Shown here in pieces: positions 11,336-23,021 of a stretch of 64,000 bases of DNA. How positions within the stretch are numbered: the stretch's first letter is position 1; each line of letters opens with the position of its first letter. The translations under genes were made by a program, and so were the position numbers. The notes under the pieces are model-generated. The model was not told the origin of the DNA. It ran no database searches and saw only the letters and a program-made list of their open reading frames with translations. Origin of the DNA: Persicaria tinctoria (taxonomy: Eukaryota > Streptophyta > Magnoliopsida > Caryophyllales > Polygonaceae); assembly GCA_037127255.1 (NCBI GenBank), contig JBANSL010000004.1:39024467-39088466 (forward strand), read 5' to 3'.

Positions 11336-11594
11336 ATGTCTAATGCAGGAAATGAAGGAAGATACCCCACCCTAGCTGATTTGCAAGCCATTCTTCGACA
11401 AAATAGGGAAGAAGATGCAGCCCGAGACAACAAGAGTATGAGAGAACAAGGGAAGGAAAATCCCCCACCCTAGCTGATTTGCAAGCCATTCTTCGACAAA
11501 ATAGGGAAGAATATGCAGTTGAGAGACAGCAAGAGTATGAGAAAATTAAGGAAGGCGTATTGAGAGAGGCCTAGATGAAAAGCTTGATAAGTAC
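11336..11594 (+). pseudogene. Element A gag remnant
   Basis: ATG at 11336 opens MSNAGNEGRYPTLADLQAI and stops at 11473 after 45 codons. A 49-bp segment (11365-11413) is repeated at 11463-11511, where the reading continues in another frame until a TAG before 11577. The capsid region present in element B is absent, and gag jumps almost directly to the zinc-knuckle remnant at 11595. Confidence 0.65.
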
Positions 11595-13943
11595 TTGGGT
11601 AAGGGTCATTTTTCTAGAGAGTGCCGTACTCAAAAGCAAGTGCTGCTCAATGATCAAGGAAAGTATGAATCTAAGGAGGAGAGCCAAGAAGAACCAACCT
11701 TAGAAGATAAAGAAGAGGAGATTCATGCTAATGCTAATGTTGGACAGTGTTTTGTGGTAAAGAGAGCATTGATCTTCAATGATGCTCTTTCTTTACCCAC
11801 TCAAAGAGAGAGCCTCTTCCATACTCGATGCCATATCAAAGACAAGGTGCTTAGTGTTATAGTTGATGGAGGATCTTGTTGTAATCTTATTGATCAAGAG
11901 GTTGTAGATAGGGTCAACCTGAAATGCAGCCCCCATCCGCAACCATACACCTTGAATTGGCTGAATTCCAAGGCACATCTAGGAGTTGATAAGCAAGCCA
12001 TGATTGCACTTGCAATTGGAGGGTATAAAGATGAGATCCTTTGTGATGTTCTTCCCATGAGAGCGTGTCACCTTCTTTTAGGGAGATCGTGGCAATATGA
12101 TCGTGGTGTCATCCACAATGGAGTCACCAATGAGCACACATTCCAAATGGAAGGTAAGAAAATTACACTTCATCCTATGACCCCTCATGAGATTGTTGCT
12201 GGCCATGTAGCTAACTTGGAGAGAAGAAAGCAAAAGAAAAAGCTCGCTATTGGTTCAAACATGGCTAGTTCTCACCAGATTCTCCTAGCTAAGGCGAAAA
12301 AAGTGGAGTATCCAATTCAGGGAAGTAAAACATGCCTTCTTGTGCTTTTTAAAGATAATTTGTTTGTTTCCCAAGATTTGAATTATCTACCTCCACTAAG
12401 TGTTTCTACTTTATTTCTTGAATTCATAGAAGCTTTCCCATTTGTGATCAAGTACAAGAAGGGTGGAGACAATGTAGCGGCTAATTCACTCTCAAGGAGG
12501 TATTCTCTTATCTCTACCCTAGATGCTAAAATGTTGAGCTTTGCTTTCATGCATGAATTATATGCTAATGATGCTGATTTTGGTGAAATCTATCACGTTT
12601 GCATGGATAAGAGTAGTAGTGATCAGTTCTACATGCATGATGGTTATCTCTTTAAGTGTGAAAAGATTTGCATCCCTAGTAGTTTCATTCGTAGATTGCT
12701 TGTTCATGATGCTAATGGAGGTGGTTTAATGGGTTATTTTGGTGTTACCAAAACCTTGAATACTTTGAAGGAGCACTTCTTTTGGCCTCGCATGCATAGG
12801 GATGTAGAGAAGTTTTGTGATGCATGTACTACTTGTTTAAGTGCTAAGTCCAAAATGAATCCTCATGGATTGTACACACCCCTGCCAATATCTCATGCTC
12901 CTTGGGAAGAAATTTCCATGGATTTTGTGTTGGGACTTCCTCGTCCCAAAAGGGGGAGATATTCTATTTTTGTTGTGGTTGATCGGTTTTCCAATATGGC
13001 TCATTTCATTGCATGTAATAAAACCGACAATGCTTCTCATGTTGCTGAATTGTTCTTTAAAGATGTTGTTAGATTGCATGAAATTTCTAAGATTATTGTC
13101 TCTGATCGTGATGCTAAGTTTCTTAGTTATTTGTGGAAAACACTTTGGTCTAAACTAGGAACTAAGTTGCTTTTCTCTACATCTTGTTTTCCTCAAATGG
13201 ATGGACAAACTGAAGTTGTGAATAGAACTCTTGGTGCTTTGCTTCGACTTTTGTTGAAAACTAACCTTCGTAGGTGGGAAGAATGTCTTGCTTTTGTTGA
13301 ATTTGCCTACAATAGGTCAGTTAACTCGGCCACCAAGAACACACCATTTGAAGTTGTGTATGGCAAGAATCCCATCACTCCTCTTGACTTGGTTTCCCAC
13401 TCCATCAAAGATCAAGAAAGTGTTGAAGGAGCAACCCAAGCTGCGCACATCAAGAGTTTACACGAGTCCACTCGCTTGCAACTTGAAAAGAGGACTGCCC
13501 AATATGTGCATCAAGCTAACAAAGGAAGAAAGGAAGTCATATTTGAACCAGGTGATCTTGTATGGATTCACCTTAGAAAAGATCGATTTCCTACATTGAG
13601 AAATTCCAACCTGAAGCCAAGAGGAGATGCCCCATTTCAAGTGCTTGAAAAGATCAACAAAAATGCCTACAAAATTGAGCTTCCCGGTGAGTATGGTGTT
13701 CATGATGTGTTCAATGTTGCTGACTTGTCTCCTTTTGTTGTAGGTGATGATGAACAAGATGACGGGTCTGATTCGAGGTCGAATCCTTTTCAACGAAGGG
13801 AGGATGATGTGATCACATCTATGATCAATCAAGAACAAGACCTACCAAAGCTCCAAATGACACATCAAATGAGAAGCCTCTCGGATCCATCACTCGAGGT
13901 CGGGCAAGACGTCTTCAAGCCGACCTTCTTCATGGACTCTTAA
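11595..13943 (+). CDS. Element A protease-integrase polyprotein, RT deleted
   Basis: 782 codons open without a stop. Residues 1-12 are the end of a CCHC knuckle (GHFSREC). The retropepsin motif DGGS is at 91-94 with LLGRSW at 161-166. At about 275-280 the sequence passes from the protease-RT spacer straight into the end of RNase H ([26 protein letters not shown]), so about 450 residues of RT/RNase H are missing but the frame is kept. The integrase DD35E triad is D443, D504 and E540, in [16 protein letters not shown] and DGQTEVVNR. The C-terminal module has [15 protein letters not shown] and [11 protein letters not shown]. In the zinc finger both expected histidines appear replaced ([13 protein letters not shown]), while CDACTTC is kept. 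The first in-window ATG is probably not the true start. Confidence 0.85.
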   Translation: MGKGHFSRECRTQKQVLLNDQGKYESKEESQEEPTLEDKEEEIHANANVGQCFVVKRALIFNDALSLPTQRESLFHTRCHIKDKVLSVIVDGGSCCNLIDQEVVDRVNLKCSPHPQPYTLNWLNSKAHLGVDKQAMIALAIGGYKDEILCDVLPMRACHLLLGRSWQYDRGVIHNGVTNEHTFQMEGKKITLHPMTPHEIVAGHVANLERRKQKKKLAIGSNMASSHQILLAKAKKVEYPIQGSKTCLLVLFKDNLFVSQDLNYLPPLSVSTLFLEFIEAFPFVIKYKKGGDNVAANSLSRRYSLISTLDAKMLSFAFMHELYANDADFGEIYHVCMDKSSSDQFYMHDGYLFKCEKICIPSSFIRRLLVHDANGGGLMGYFGVTKTLNTLKEHFFWPRMHRDVEKFCDACTTCLSAKSKMNPHGLYTPLPISHAPWEEISMDFVLGLPRPKRGRYSIFVVVDRFSNMAHFIACNKTDNASHVAELFFKDVVRLHEISKIIVSDRDAKFLSYLWKTLWSKLGTKLLFSTSCFPQMDGQTEVVNRTLGALLRLLLKTNLRRWEECLAFVEFAYNRSVNSATKNTPFEVVYGKNPITPLDLVSHSIKDQESVEGATQAAHIKSLHESTRLQLEKRTAQYVHQANKGRKEVIFEPGDLVWIHLRKDRFPTLRNSNLKPRGDAPFQVLEKINKNAYKIELPGEYGVHDVFNVADLSPFVVGDDEQDDGSDSRSNPFQRREDDVITSMINQEQDLPKLQMTHQMRSLSDPSLEVGQDVFKPTFFMDS
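13793..13804 (+). promoter_or_regulatory. Element A polypurine tract
   Basis: The purine-rich ACGAAGGGAGGA stretch lies directly before the 3' LTR, inside the reading frame. Confidence 0.7.
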
Positions 13944-14627
13944 CCATTTCCATAAACTATGAAGATCAAGGTCAAGCATTCACAAGTTTACAACAAATTG
14001 AAGATCGCAACCCGCAGCCCAAGAAGCCCGGAAATGCCTCGGTTCCCGCTATTGATTATGGAAGCAAATCTGATTCAAATTCAAACTTCTCATGCATTTA
14101 AAGGCACATTGGGAAGAGAAGACATCATGAAATACATCCCCCATGTAGCTGGTGCTTTTGTGCAGAGAACAACTTCCAAGATTGCATTTAATGCAAGCCA
14201 CCTTTTCCCAAGCATGCACAAGTTGTCCACAAACTTCCTCTATATTACTCAGCCCTTACGGCCATTAGGGGGCACGAAATGATCATAAAAAAACCAGGTT
14301 TATATCCTTTGTTTGAAGCTTGAAAACTTCATCTCCTTCGTGAGTCATATCGAAGGTCCGATCTTGTATTTTCGGTGCGTAATATCCGTTTGTACTTGAT
14401 CTTTGTTCAAGAACTTGTGGTGAGTCATATCCACTTGTTTTTGTTCACCTATCCTTTATAAAATTCAGTTTGTTTTCCCCCGAATATGAGTTTTCTCATT
14501 ATCACAAAAATACCAAAAATATTCCACCGAAATCCATCTCTATCATCTATCTTCCACCGGCTGATTCGAGGCTTGTTCCGACTTACTTTGTACTGAGATT
14601 TAAGGATCCTCAAGGGGAAACTCATCA
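13805..14627 (+). mobile_element. Element A 3' LTR
   Basis: 823 bp, starting TGATGTGATC and ending AACTCATCA, followed by the target duplication CAACA. The pol frame runs 139 bases into it, ending at 13943. Confidence 0.9.
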
Positions 14628-17156
14628 CAACATCATGAGGTCTTTTATAGGGTTGTAATGGGGCTTTGGTAGGAATATAAGGCATGAGAAATATTTAGGT
14701 TTTTGGTGCTAAAAATCCGGGAAAAAGGAACAACAACCAACCAAAACAACATAAAAACTTTCATACTTCGCAAACCATTCCAATAACATAAACTCCTATA
14801 CACATCAATAAGCACTTTTCGATTTCAATAGTCATACAACTCATTCAATTTTTCCATCTAGACGATGACTTCTTTTCTTTTCTTTTATGTTTACTTTTGC
14901 CCCTAGGTGAATTTTATCCTCCCTATGTCCAAACTTACTAGACTTTTACTCTCAAGTGAATTTTATCCTCCTTAGGCCCCTAGTAATAAGTCATCTTTAT
15001 TACGCAAGAAGGGTTACCTTATTTTGGCTATGCCTCTAGCCATGCACAACTATACATACATTATCTCCACTCAAAGCAACTCCAACATAAAGATTTTTCA
15101 CCAATTCTCCTCCTAATTCCCAGATAGGGTCAGGCTAATCATTGGCTATGATATATTTTTTTGGAGCTATAAAAAAGAATAGGCTTTAAGGCTCAGATGG
15201 GCTTCAAGCAAAGGATAATGTAAATGGTAGATAAGGTATAATATGGCTAAAGAAAACATGCCTCAATGATTTGAAATTCACAAGCAACAAACATGTGCAA
15301 TATGGTCATGAAAAACAAGCATATGAAGAGTATAATCACATAATAAAAGCAAAAGGGAATAATATGTAAAATCCCTATAAGGCCAAAACAAACTCACAAA
15401 GGGTTATGTTTTTTCTTAGATTTCAATTAAACCTCAACTATGAACCATACTTGCTCAATTATATTCTCAAATCATGCTCCAAAAATCATTTTCAAGCAAT
15501 TCAATCAAATTATGGGATTTATGTAATTAAGATCATAAAAATGAATTAGAGGACAAACTAAAACAAGATGGGTATCGTTAATAACACCTAAATGCAATGA
15601 AATGCATAACAAAAATTTAAAAAAAAAAAAAACAGAAAACTAACATATATAAAATGACGGAGCTACACTTGAATTCCCCACCCCATCCTTAAAATCTTAT
15701 TTTGTCCTCAAAGTAAAGAAAAATAAAAGACGTAGAGGAAACTCACAAAGTAATCAGGCATTCGAGACAAATCATTCAGCTCAAGAAGAGGCGGTGGTGT
15801 TTTCTCTGAACAGACTATAAAATTCAGCACTTCTCATAGTTATAGGACTTGTCCACCACCCCAAACAATAGCAAAAACAAGCAAAACTAGAATAGAAATC
15901 AGCACCGGATTCAATTTAGTACAAAGGAATATCAAAAGTTGAAAATTTAGCAAGATAGGTGGCTATTCCTAAGTACTAACACCCTTAAAATATGATAAAA
16001 GACTAGAAATTACAGCCCTGGGTGTTCAGCAGAAACCTTCAGCAATTTGATGACCCTTCTTGGAGTTGAAAAAAAATATAGGCAGTCTCCTTTGCAATTT
16101 GTCCTGGCTAAAACAAAAGACAAAGAAAACACACCACAACCAAACACATTCCAACATCCAAGATAATTATATCATCCAAGAATGAAGAACAACAAAGTCC
16201 ATCCAAACCAAATAAAAAAATTAACCAAAAATCAGCCCTTGCAAGTCATGCTCAATCACTTATGACAATTTAAAGATATGAAATTCAAGTGATTTCAGGG
16301 AGCAATCTAGCTATACTCAATTCGTCAACCAAGCAATGGGCTCCCTAAAGATTAAGCCCTAGCATGAAGTGATCAAATTAACTCAGCAAGAACAACACAA
16401 ATCTGATTGTTCACAATCAACCCAGCAGATCTACCCGAGGATCACATCAAATCAGCAAGAAAACGAATTGCGATGCCACCGAAGCATCAATTCAGCAGTT
16501 CTCAAGCACATGTTCAGCCCGACAAACATCAACAGAGTATGAACAATCCAAAAGTTAACAAAACTGCATATCAAATTCAACAAAATCTCCGCAATCCAGC
16601 CCTACAAAAATTGAAATTGAAATGGATACCTGTTCTTACTTGACCGATACCGACGTAGAGTCGCAGCTAGGTTGAAATTGAAATGTATGCCAAATTCAAC
16701 ACCAGGTCGGGAGTAGCAGAATAGAGCAACTGACTGGTGGTGCGTTGCCAAAGACGAAGGGCGGAAAAGGCATTGAGCCGTGGCGGTGGATTGCTGATGG
16801 CGACGGAATCGGAGACGGGGGATGCGGTTTAGGGTTTCGGCTATGAGAACAGGGTGGAAGAGAGGAGAAATGACGCGCCGACGGTCTCAGATGAAAGGGT
16901 GGGCGAGGTCCCAGCGAAGAGAGGAGAGGTGATGTAATGGTGGTTGCTGGCTACCGGAGATGGTGGCTGACGACGGTTGCTGGAGGTCGGCGCAGCGAGG
17001 CGATGCAGGCGGTGGAGAACAGGGGCCGAGAGAGAGAGAGACAGGTGGTCGGAAGCGGGGGCGGCTCTTCAGTTGCTTCCCGATCTCTCTAAGATCACAC
17101 ATCGTTAACGCCCTCAGTAATTTATCAAACTCTTGTGCACACATATCAAGTAAGCA
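14628..17156 (-). other. Family U internal non-coding region
   Basis: Minus-strand U sequence homologous to 48010-50390. It contains a second PPT-like tract (minus strand near 15665-15700, AAGGATGGGGTGGGGAATTC), long AT-rich spacer and, at 16640-17090, a GC-rich stretch. No convincing ORF was found. The GC-rich part reads on the minus strand like a plant 5' exon and is followed by a donor-like CAAGTAAGAA. The Helitron interrupts at 17157. Confidence 0.65.
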
Positions 17157-19075
17157 TCTATTAATATTACTAATTCTGCTAGCATTTTGCTGACGTGTCA
17201 CACCCACAATTAAAGTTGAATTTTTTATTCAAATGAGATTTTCTTATTGGTCAATATTATTATGGAAACTTTAAAATATTTGTTTTCTATTTTAAATATG
17301 ATTTTAATCCATTCATTTTTTTTATTTTCGGTTATATTGCCGTAAATATTGAGACATGTTTCCATTTTTTTTTCCGATTGCAATATATCTATTATATATC
17401 TATCTATTATCTATCTATCTATTAATATTACTAATTCTGCTAGCATTTTGCTGACGTGTCACGCCCACAATTAAAGTTGAATTTTTTATTCAAATGGAAT
17501 TTTCTTATTGGTCAATATTATTATGGAAAATTTAAAATATTTGTTTCCTATTGTAAATATAATTTGAATTCATTCCTTTTTTTTATTTTCGGTTATATTG
17601 CCGTAAATATTAAGACATGTTTCCATTTTTTTCCAATTGCAATATTCTCATAATTCGTCTACATACATTGAACTTAAATTTGAATCTTGGTATATTTTAT
17701 TTTTGGAAATTTATACTCTACATATACCCATATCCAATGTCAGTTTATAAAATGCTACAGAGTATATATTAATTTTTCACATATATTCATATTTTTTCAC
17801 CAACCATTCAAGTATTTCATTTTCAAATAAATTAATCAAAGATGTACTCAGATTGTCTGCATTCATTATCTTAACGGATTGAATTCATTTAAATATTTTT
17901 TTATTATATCACATTTATCCCAATCATGTTAAAATTTACGACTCTCTCTATTCGTTTAGCTAAATATGTTGTTTAATATTCATTCACACTTTGTTAGGAT
18001 GGTAAAAATTATATAAAATATTATTTTTTCAAATTTTTTATAAATTAATTCCGATAATAGGTAATCTTCTATTAATAATATTAATTTTACTATCATTTTG
18101 CTGATGTGTCACACTCACAATTAAACTTGAATTTTTTTATTCAAATGGTATTTTCTTACTGGTCAATATTATTGCTGAAATTTTAAAATATTTGTTTCCT
18201 ATTTTAAACATATTTGTTTCCTATTTTTATACTAAAATATAATTTAATTTGATATGTTGTATGTCAATTTGTGATCTATTTTAATCGTCTACGTACATTG
18301 AACATTCGTCAAGTCTTGGCTGATTTTATTCTTGGATATTGAAATTGTTGATTTATCATATTTAACCGATTGTAATATTCTCCACAATGTCTACATACAA
18401 CGAACATGTAATAATCAATTTTTAAATATTCGATTTCAAAAATTAATTATAAAAATCAATTAGAGCCAAAAAAGTGTTTTTTACAATTTAATTATTTTAG
18501 ACATCTTAAATGACTATCGAAAAATCAATAATATTTTAAGACTCACAACTTCACAAGCATTACTAATGCTTATTTTATATCTTGGATGAGGCTTCTTAGA
18601 TCACTTTTCTACCTTTAAAGATCTTTTTTTTACCATCTTACCTTTATTTTCACTATTTATTTCTCTCTCTTTCTAACCATCTTTCTCATGAAAATAATGA
18701 ATAAGTTATGTATATCTACATAACTTCAAAATTATTCACACAATCATGTGCTTATGATTTTTTAATATTTGTACGGGAGCTTATATTTTACTTTTTAGAT
18801 CTATGATAATGATAATAATTATATATTTATTTCAAATTATATTAGGTGGTGTGTTTGAGTATTATTACTACTTTACCTTATTAAATCATTTTCAAAATTT
18901 GTATCGTACGTATCTCTTTTCAACTAATTTATAAATTATAAAAGAATACTTTATACATACTTTTGTTGTAAACACGTATATATGTGTTAATATAGTATTA
19001 TATAGATATATAAAATGATGTTCAAATTAAAATGGATTAAGCTCCCGTGCCTTGAAGTCACGGGTATTACACTAG
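17157..19075 (+). mobile_element. Non-autonomous Helitron
   Basis: 1919 bp starting TC (TCTATTAATATTACTAATTC) and ending CTAG. Seven bases before the CTAG end is a hairpin with stem CCCGTG (19044-19049) and CACGGG (19059-19064). It lies between host A (17156) and T (19076) without a target duplication. The paralogous U element at about 47995-48020 supplies the uninterrupted site, differing at the junction by one substitution. The element is AT-rich, has no Rep/helicase ORF and contains two further copies of its own 5' end, at 17418 and 18068. Apparent ORFs inside are short and unsupported. Confidence 0.88.
17384..17421 (+). repeat. TCTA-rich microsatellite in the Helitron
   Basis: Imperfect (TCTA)n run immediately before the second copy of the Helitron 5' end. 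Confidence 0.7.
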
Positions 19076-19345
19076 TATATAATATAATAATAAACTGAAA
19101 TTATATAATATAGAAGTTAAAAGCTTTTTCAATTTATCATGACCCTCTACCGAAGGAATGTGATACCAACAACACAGTTCCGTTGGTGGCTTGTCAAAGT
19201 AACGCTCCCAAGGATCTGTATATTCACCAAAATTCACAAAAGTGTAAGAAATATCAATACCTTCTTCGGGAGCCACAGAAATCAGCTCGGCAAACGATTC
19301 CTTGATAGACAAGTCAGGGATGATTTCTTCAGATGAAATAGGAGC
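19076..19345 (-). pseudogene. Family U Gag-like ORF, C-terminal half
   Basis: Minus-strand frame with EEGIDISYTFVNFGEYTDPW and ELCCWYHIPSVEGHDK. It matches residues about 185-245 of the U ORF at 47272 with mostly conservative changes and an open frame. It continues in the piece 21564-21785, from which it is separated by the solo T LTR. Confidence 0.7.
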
Positions 19346-21563
19346 TGTTGTTGCAGGAGGATGGTCAAGTATGAAATAAATATAAAATAAAGTTCAGACT
19401 GACTTCCCTGTCTCAGCAAATAAATACAAGACTTCCTCCCGTTGTAGTAAGAGAAAATCAGGATCGAATCCACGAGGAAGCATGTCAGCAGTTCTTAGGG
19501 AGCAACGGATCTCACAGACAGAATAGCAGAAAGACAGAAACACAGAAACAAATATAAAATAACAAACAAAAGCAATGAACTAAACTAAGACAGAAAAGAC
19601 AAAGCAAAGCAGCAAATAAAAGCAAAGCAAAGGCTCGTCGATCTCAACCAGGCTCTACTCGAGATCGACCACAGGTAAGTCGACAGAAACTTGAAATCGA
19701 CGACAACAGAGAAAACTTCAACTCGACCTAGACAAGTCCTACTCGATCTCGACCACGTCTTACTCGAGATCGACTAGCTCTACTCTATGTCGACAAGAAT
19801 GCAGAAAAGATAAATTCACAGATTTTCGAACACAACTCAGAATTTTGACGGAAATAAATTCAATATGCTAAAAGACTTCCAAAGCCAGGGTATCAACACC
19901 ACAACGATAACCATGCAAAGTAACACATAAAGGCACAAAAGATCATGCTTTCCATCAAATAACTTTCGTCATTAACAAATATGCATATAGAGGCTTTCGC
20001 ATAAACCCTAATTGTTACTAACCCTTTTCACATAATTAACCCAAGTTGCATTAAGATCACTTTCGCTTCAATAATACAAACAAGGATCACCTTCAACTCT
20101 CGCAAAAGAATCATGCTCATAGGGATAGAAGATGAATTGCACAAAAAGATATGACCTTTATCGCATCGCCTCACATGGCCACCGTCGGGCTCACCCCAGC
20201 CCCAGAAGTGGGTGGACTACTCACGCCTCATCGCAATAACAGACATTGAATGAAAAAAAATAACTTGCATAAAACTAAATTCAAAAGCCTTTACAATCCC
20301 GGCAATCAACTTTCGCAGAAAGCCAAAACCCTAAAAACCTTAGAACTCCTAAACTCTATGTGGAACTGTGTCTCTGAATTGGAATTGTGTGTGAATTGGA
20401 ATGAATGAAACTGAGCCCCTAGGGCTTTATTTATAGTGATCAAACCTTGCTAACCAAGGAAATAATCATCTATCTATATCTAAATCTATATCTACTTTGC
20501 TAAAAGATAAATAAAATGCTTAATGGAAATAAATCTTTAAAGGAAAACTATATCTAAACTAGGTAATATGTCTTCATGTTGATAGATCTCCCTTCCATGG
20601 ATAGAACTTGATAGATTTCGGCCTACTCGACCTCCTTCGTGCCCACGGAATCCCAGCTCGACTCGAATTGCTCAACCGCGTAACGCGTTTTCGGACTTTG
20701 CTCGTCGATCTCGACCAGGCTCTACTCGAGATCGAGTACGGTGGTCGTGACTTGGCCTGGCTGGGCTCCTCGGGTGGCTCTGCTCGACATGGCTCGGATC
20801 TGGTGGTTCTGGCTCCTCGATCTCGACAAAGGGTACTCGAGATCGAGTAGAGTGCGGTCGAGGATGACTCGGACTGATGTTGTTGAGGACTCCTCCTCGG
20901 CATGGGCTCGGACTGGCGCAGGGTGGCTTCTCAATCTCGACAAGGCCTCCTCGAGATCGAGTAGGGTTGGCTCGGCGTCTCCGTCTTCGGCTTCTCGACT
21001 TGGCACAGCTCGTCGACTCCGGACATGGCTCCTCGATCTCGACAAGGCCTCCTCGACATCGAGTAGGATTCCGGGAGTCGGGTTGTCTCTGACTCAGTGT
21101 CCTCGATCAGCTCTGCTCGACCAGGTCAACTCGACAAAGTTGGTCGATATCGAGTAAGGTGTACTCGATATCGAGTATACTTGGCTTCAGCTTTCTGCTC
21201 TGTTCTTGAAACGCACTTTCCCGAGTCCTCGTTTGTCGGATTGACGCATATGACCATGCGTTGGAAAGCTCCTTCCGAGGGATACAACTCTCATGAAGAC
21301 ATCAAAGCTTGATTCAGAACGAAGAATGATGAAAAATGGCCTTTTCGCCAGCTGCACCATTCTTAGCTTCTCCATGAGTTTCCTTTAAGCTCCAAAGTGC
21401 GTCCGATTTCTGCGAAATATAACCAAAACTTGTGTAGACCTCCATATATTGCAAATAAGTGTAAACTACACAGATTCTGTATTATTCTAACCCAAATGCA
21501 TGCAATGTATGCAGAAATCGATATAAAAGTAAGTGTAAAACATGGCGAATTAGGCTCACATCA
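19346..21563 (-). mobile_element. Solo LTR of family T (LTR-d)
   Basis: 2218 bp, TGTTGTTGC...CTCACATCA as read on the plus strand, with perfect target duplication GGAGC (19341-19345 and 21564-21568). There is no internal sequence on either side, so it is a solo LTR formed by LTR-LTR recombination. The paired TCGA decamers are very clear here, for example 20705-20735 and 20817-20846. Open frames on both strands at 20574-21157 come from these repeats and are not genes. Confidence 0.93.
20700..21175 (-). repeat. TCGAnnTCGA cluster in solo LTR-d U3
   Basis: The densest LTR example: pairs at 20705-20735 (11-bp spacer), 20817-20846 (10-bp spacer), and similar pairs near 20934, 21033 and 21145. Confidence 0.9.
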
Positions 21564-21785
21564 GGAGCCAAAACACATGGATCCTCATGTGTGCACTCAT
21601 GAGACTCCATGTCAGGGAGCATCGGGCTCTCATTGATCAAACCGTCATTGTTTGTGTCTTGGCTTTCATCAACTTGAGGAATAAAGCATTGCTCTACTAC
21701 CAACTCACTCACCGGTTGATTAAGTTGGTTCAATTGTTCCTCAATTCGCTCCATCCTTTTAAGCACCTCCTCCAACATAACCTGG
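21564..21785 (-). pseudogene. Family U Gag-like ORF, N-terminal half
   Basis: Minus-strand frame EEVLKRMERIEEQLNQLNQP, FIPQVDESQDTNNDG and PDMESHECTHEDPCVLAP, near-identical to residues about 88-165 of the U ORF at 47272. The 5' part of the U element beyond 21785 is lost where element B begins. Confidence 0.75.
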
Positions 21786-23005
21786 TGATGTCGTGCAATT
21801 ATCGATGACCCCTGGTGACATTGAGGACAAAATGCAGGTTCCATTTGATGGTCCTGTCACTCGTGCAAGGGCCAAGAAGATTCAAACTGCAACTAAGGCC
21901 TTTCTTGTCCGTCACCATGGAACGTTAGAGCAAGGGTTCAGGCTACCCTGGATCACTTGGCTCAAGGTTACACCACCAGCACCGGAAGTGAGCTTGCGTC
22001 CACACTCGGAGCTCATGAAGACTCGGCTACACCCGCCTTTATCAAGACATACATGACACTCGGCCAAAGGTCATGTCGAGTGGGCCTTGTGGGCTTGGCC
22101 GAGTGGGCTCTAGTGGGCCGAGTTATTTAAGTAATTACCTATGTTATTATTTTATGCAATTTAGATAAATAAGGTGGAAATTAATTATATCTCTTCTAGA
22201 TATAATCCTTGGCCACCAAGTTATGAAACATTTATCTTATTAGGAAATATTTATCTTAGGCATATTTTATTTACCTTTAGATAGAATTAATCTATCCAAA
22301 CCCCTTTCCTTTGCAAGAAAGGATTGGTTAGATCTTCCATAAGTTTTCTATAAATTCATGTTATGCACTTTGAAATTAATCAGATTGAATTAGAATTGAG
22401 AACCCCTTTATGGATTAAAGGGTTCTTGGTTATCAATCCCAAAAGCTATCATTGTTCTATGTTCTTGAGAGATTTCGGAAATCACAATCATCACCATCAC
22501 CTTGGTTCCCATCGGAAACCCTAAGCCAAACACAACCCAACAAGAACAGATTCTGTCGCAACAAGGAAAGGCCGAGCTTGGCGACATCCGCGGCCAGATC
22601 CGCTCCCAGCGAGCGCGGAAGGCATCCCCAGCGCGCACGCAGACGCCCAGGCGTCCTCGGCATTCACAGCGCGCACCCGCTTGCCCTCGCTGGCCCTCGC
22701 AGCCGCGCATCCCAAGTCGCCAGCGCCTTCGCTCCCAGCGAGAGGAGTCCCTGCGCTTCCGGACGTCTTCGCGCTTACACACCCGCACACCCTGAGGACC
22801 CAATCCTGTGTGCCCAGCGACCCCAGCGTGCCCAGTCCCTCGCTTCTCCCTCTCGCTACCCTTGTTTTATTTTCTGTCACTAAATCCAGTTCTTTAGTTG
22901 CAAGATCAGGAGATATCAAAGAGCATTGCAAGATCTAAGCAAATATACGGCGTGGTTCTTGATCTTGAGCCCACAGGCGAAGGATCGGGTATCCCAAACG
23001 TATCA
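21786..23005 (+). mobile_element. Element B 5' LTR
   Basis: 1220 bp, TGATGTCGTG...AACGTATCA, followed two bases later by the PBS. The first 250 bases encode the end of a gypsy polyprotein (VPFDGPVTRARAKKIQTATK), the usual pol overlap carried inside the LTR. TATAAAT at 22349-22355. Positions 22550-22860 are strikingly GC-rich. Its 3' partner is not in the window. Confidence 0.82.
22349..22355 (+). promoter_or_regulatory. TATA box of element B LTR
   Basis: TATAAAT, upstream of the GC-rich leader part of the LTR. Confidence 0.45.
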
Positions 23006-23007
23006 AG

Positions 23008-23021
23008 TGGTATCGGATTTC
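23008..23021 (+). promoter_or_regulatory. Element B primer-binding site
   Basis: TGGTATCGGATTTC, an initiator-Met-like PBS variant two bases after the LTR. Confidence 0.65.

Larger units (their letters stand above)
9461..14627 (+). mobile_element. Element A: Ty3/gypsy LTR retrotransposon deleted for gag and RT
   Basis: Complete insertion with two LTRs and a perfect 5-bp target duplication CAACA (9456-9460 and 14628-14632). Order: 5' LTR, PBS, long leader, gag remnant, protease fused to integrase, PPT, 3' LTR. The LTRs differ at only a handful of sites by eye, so insertion is fairly recent. The protein end overlaps the 3' LTR. Most of gag and the whole reverse transcriptase are missing, so mobility would need help from an intact relative. 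It is inserted in the 3' spacer of the minus-strand U element. Confidence 0.93.

Noticed and set aside
20574..21157. Overlapping ORFs on both strands in solo LTR-d
   Set aside because: Several frames on both strands are open at once, a compositional effect of TCGA decamers. No conserved protein is seen.
22452..22938. Protein genes on both strands of the GC-rich block
   Set aside because: Four or more overlapping frames stay open because of GC content. The block lies inside the element B LTR.
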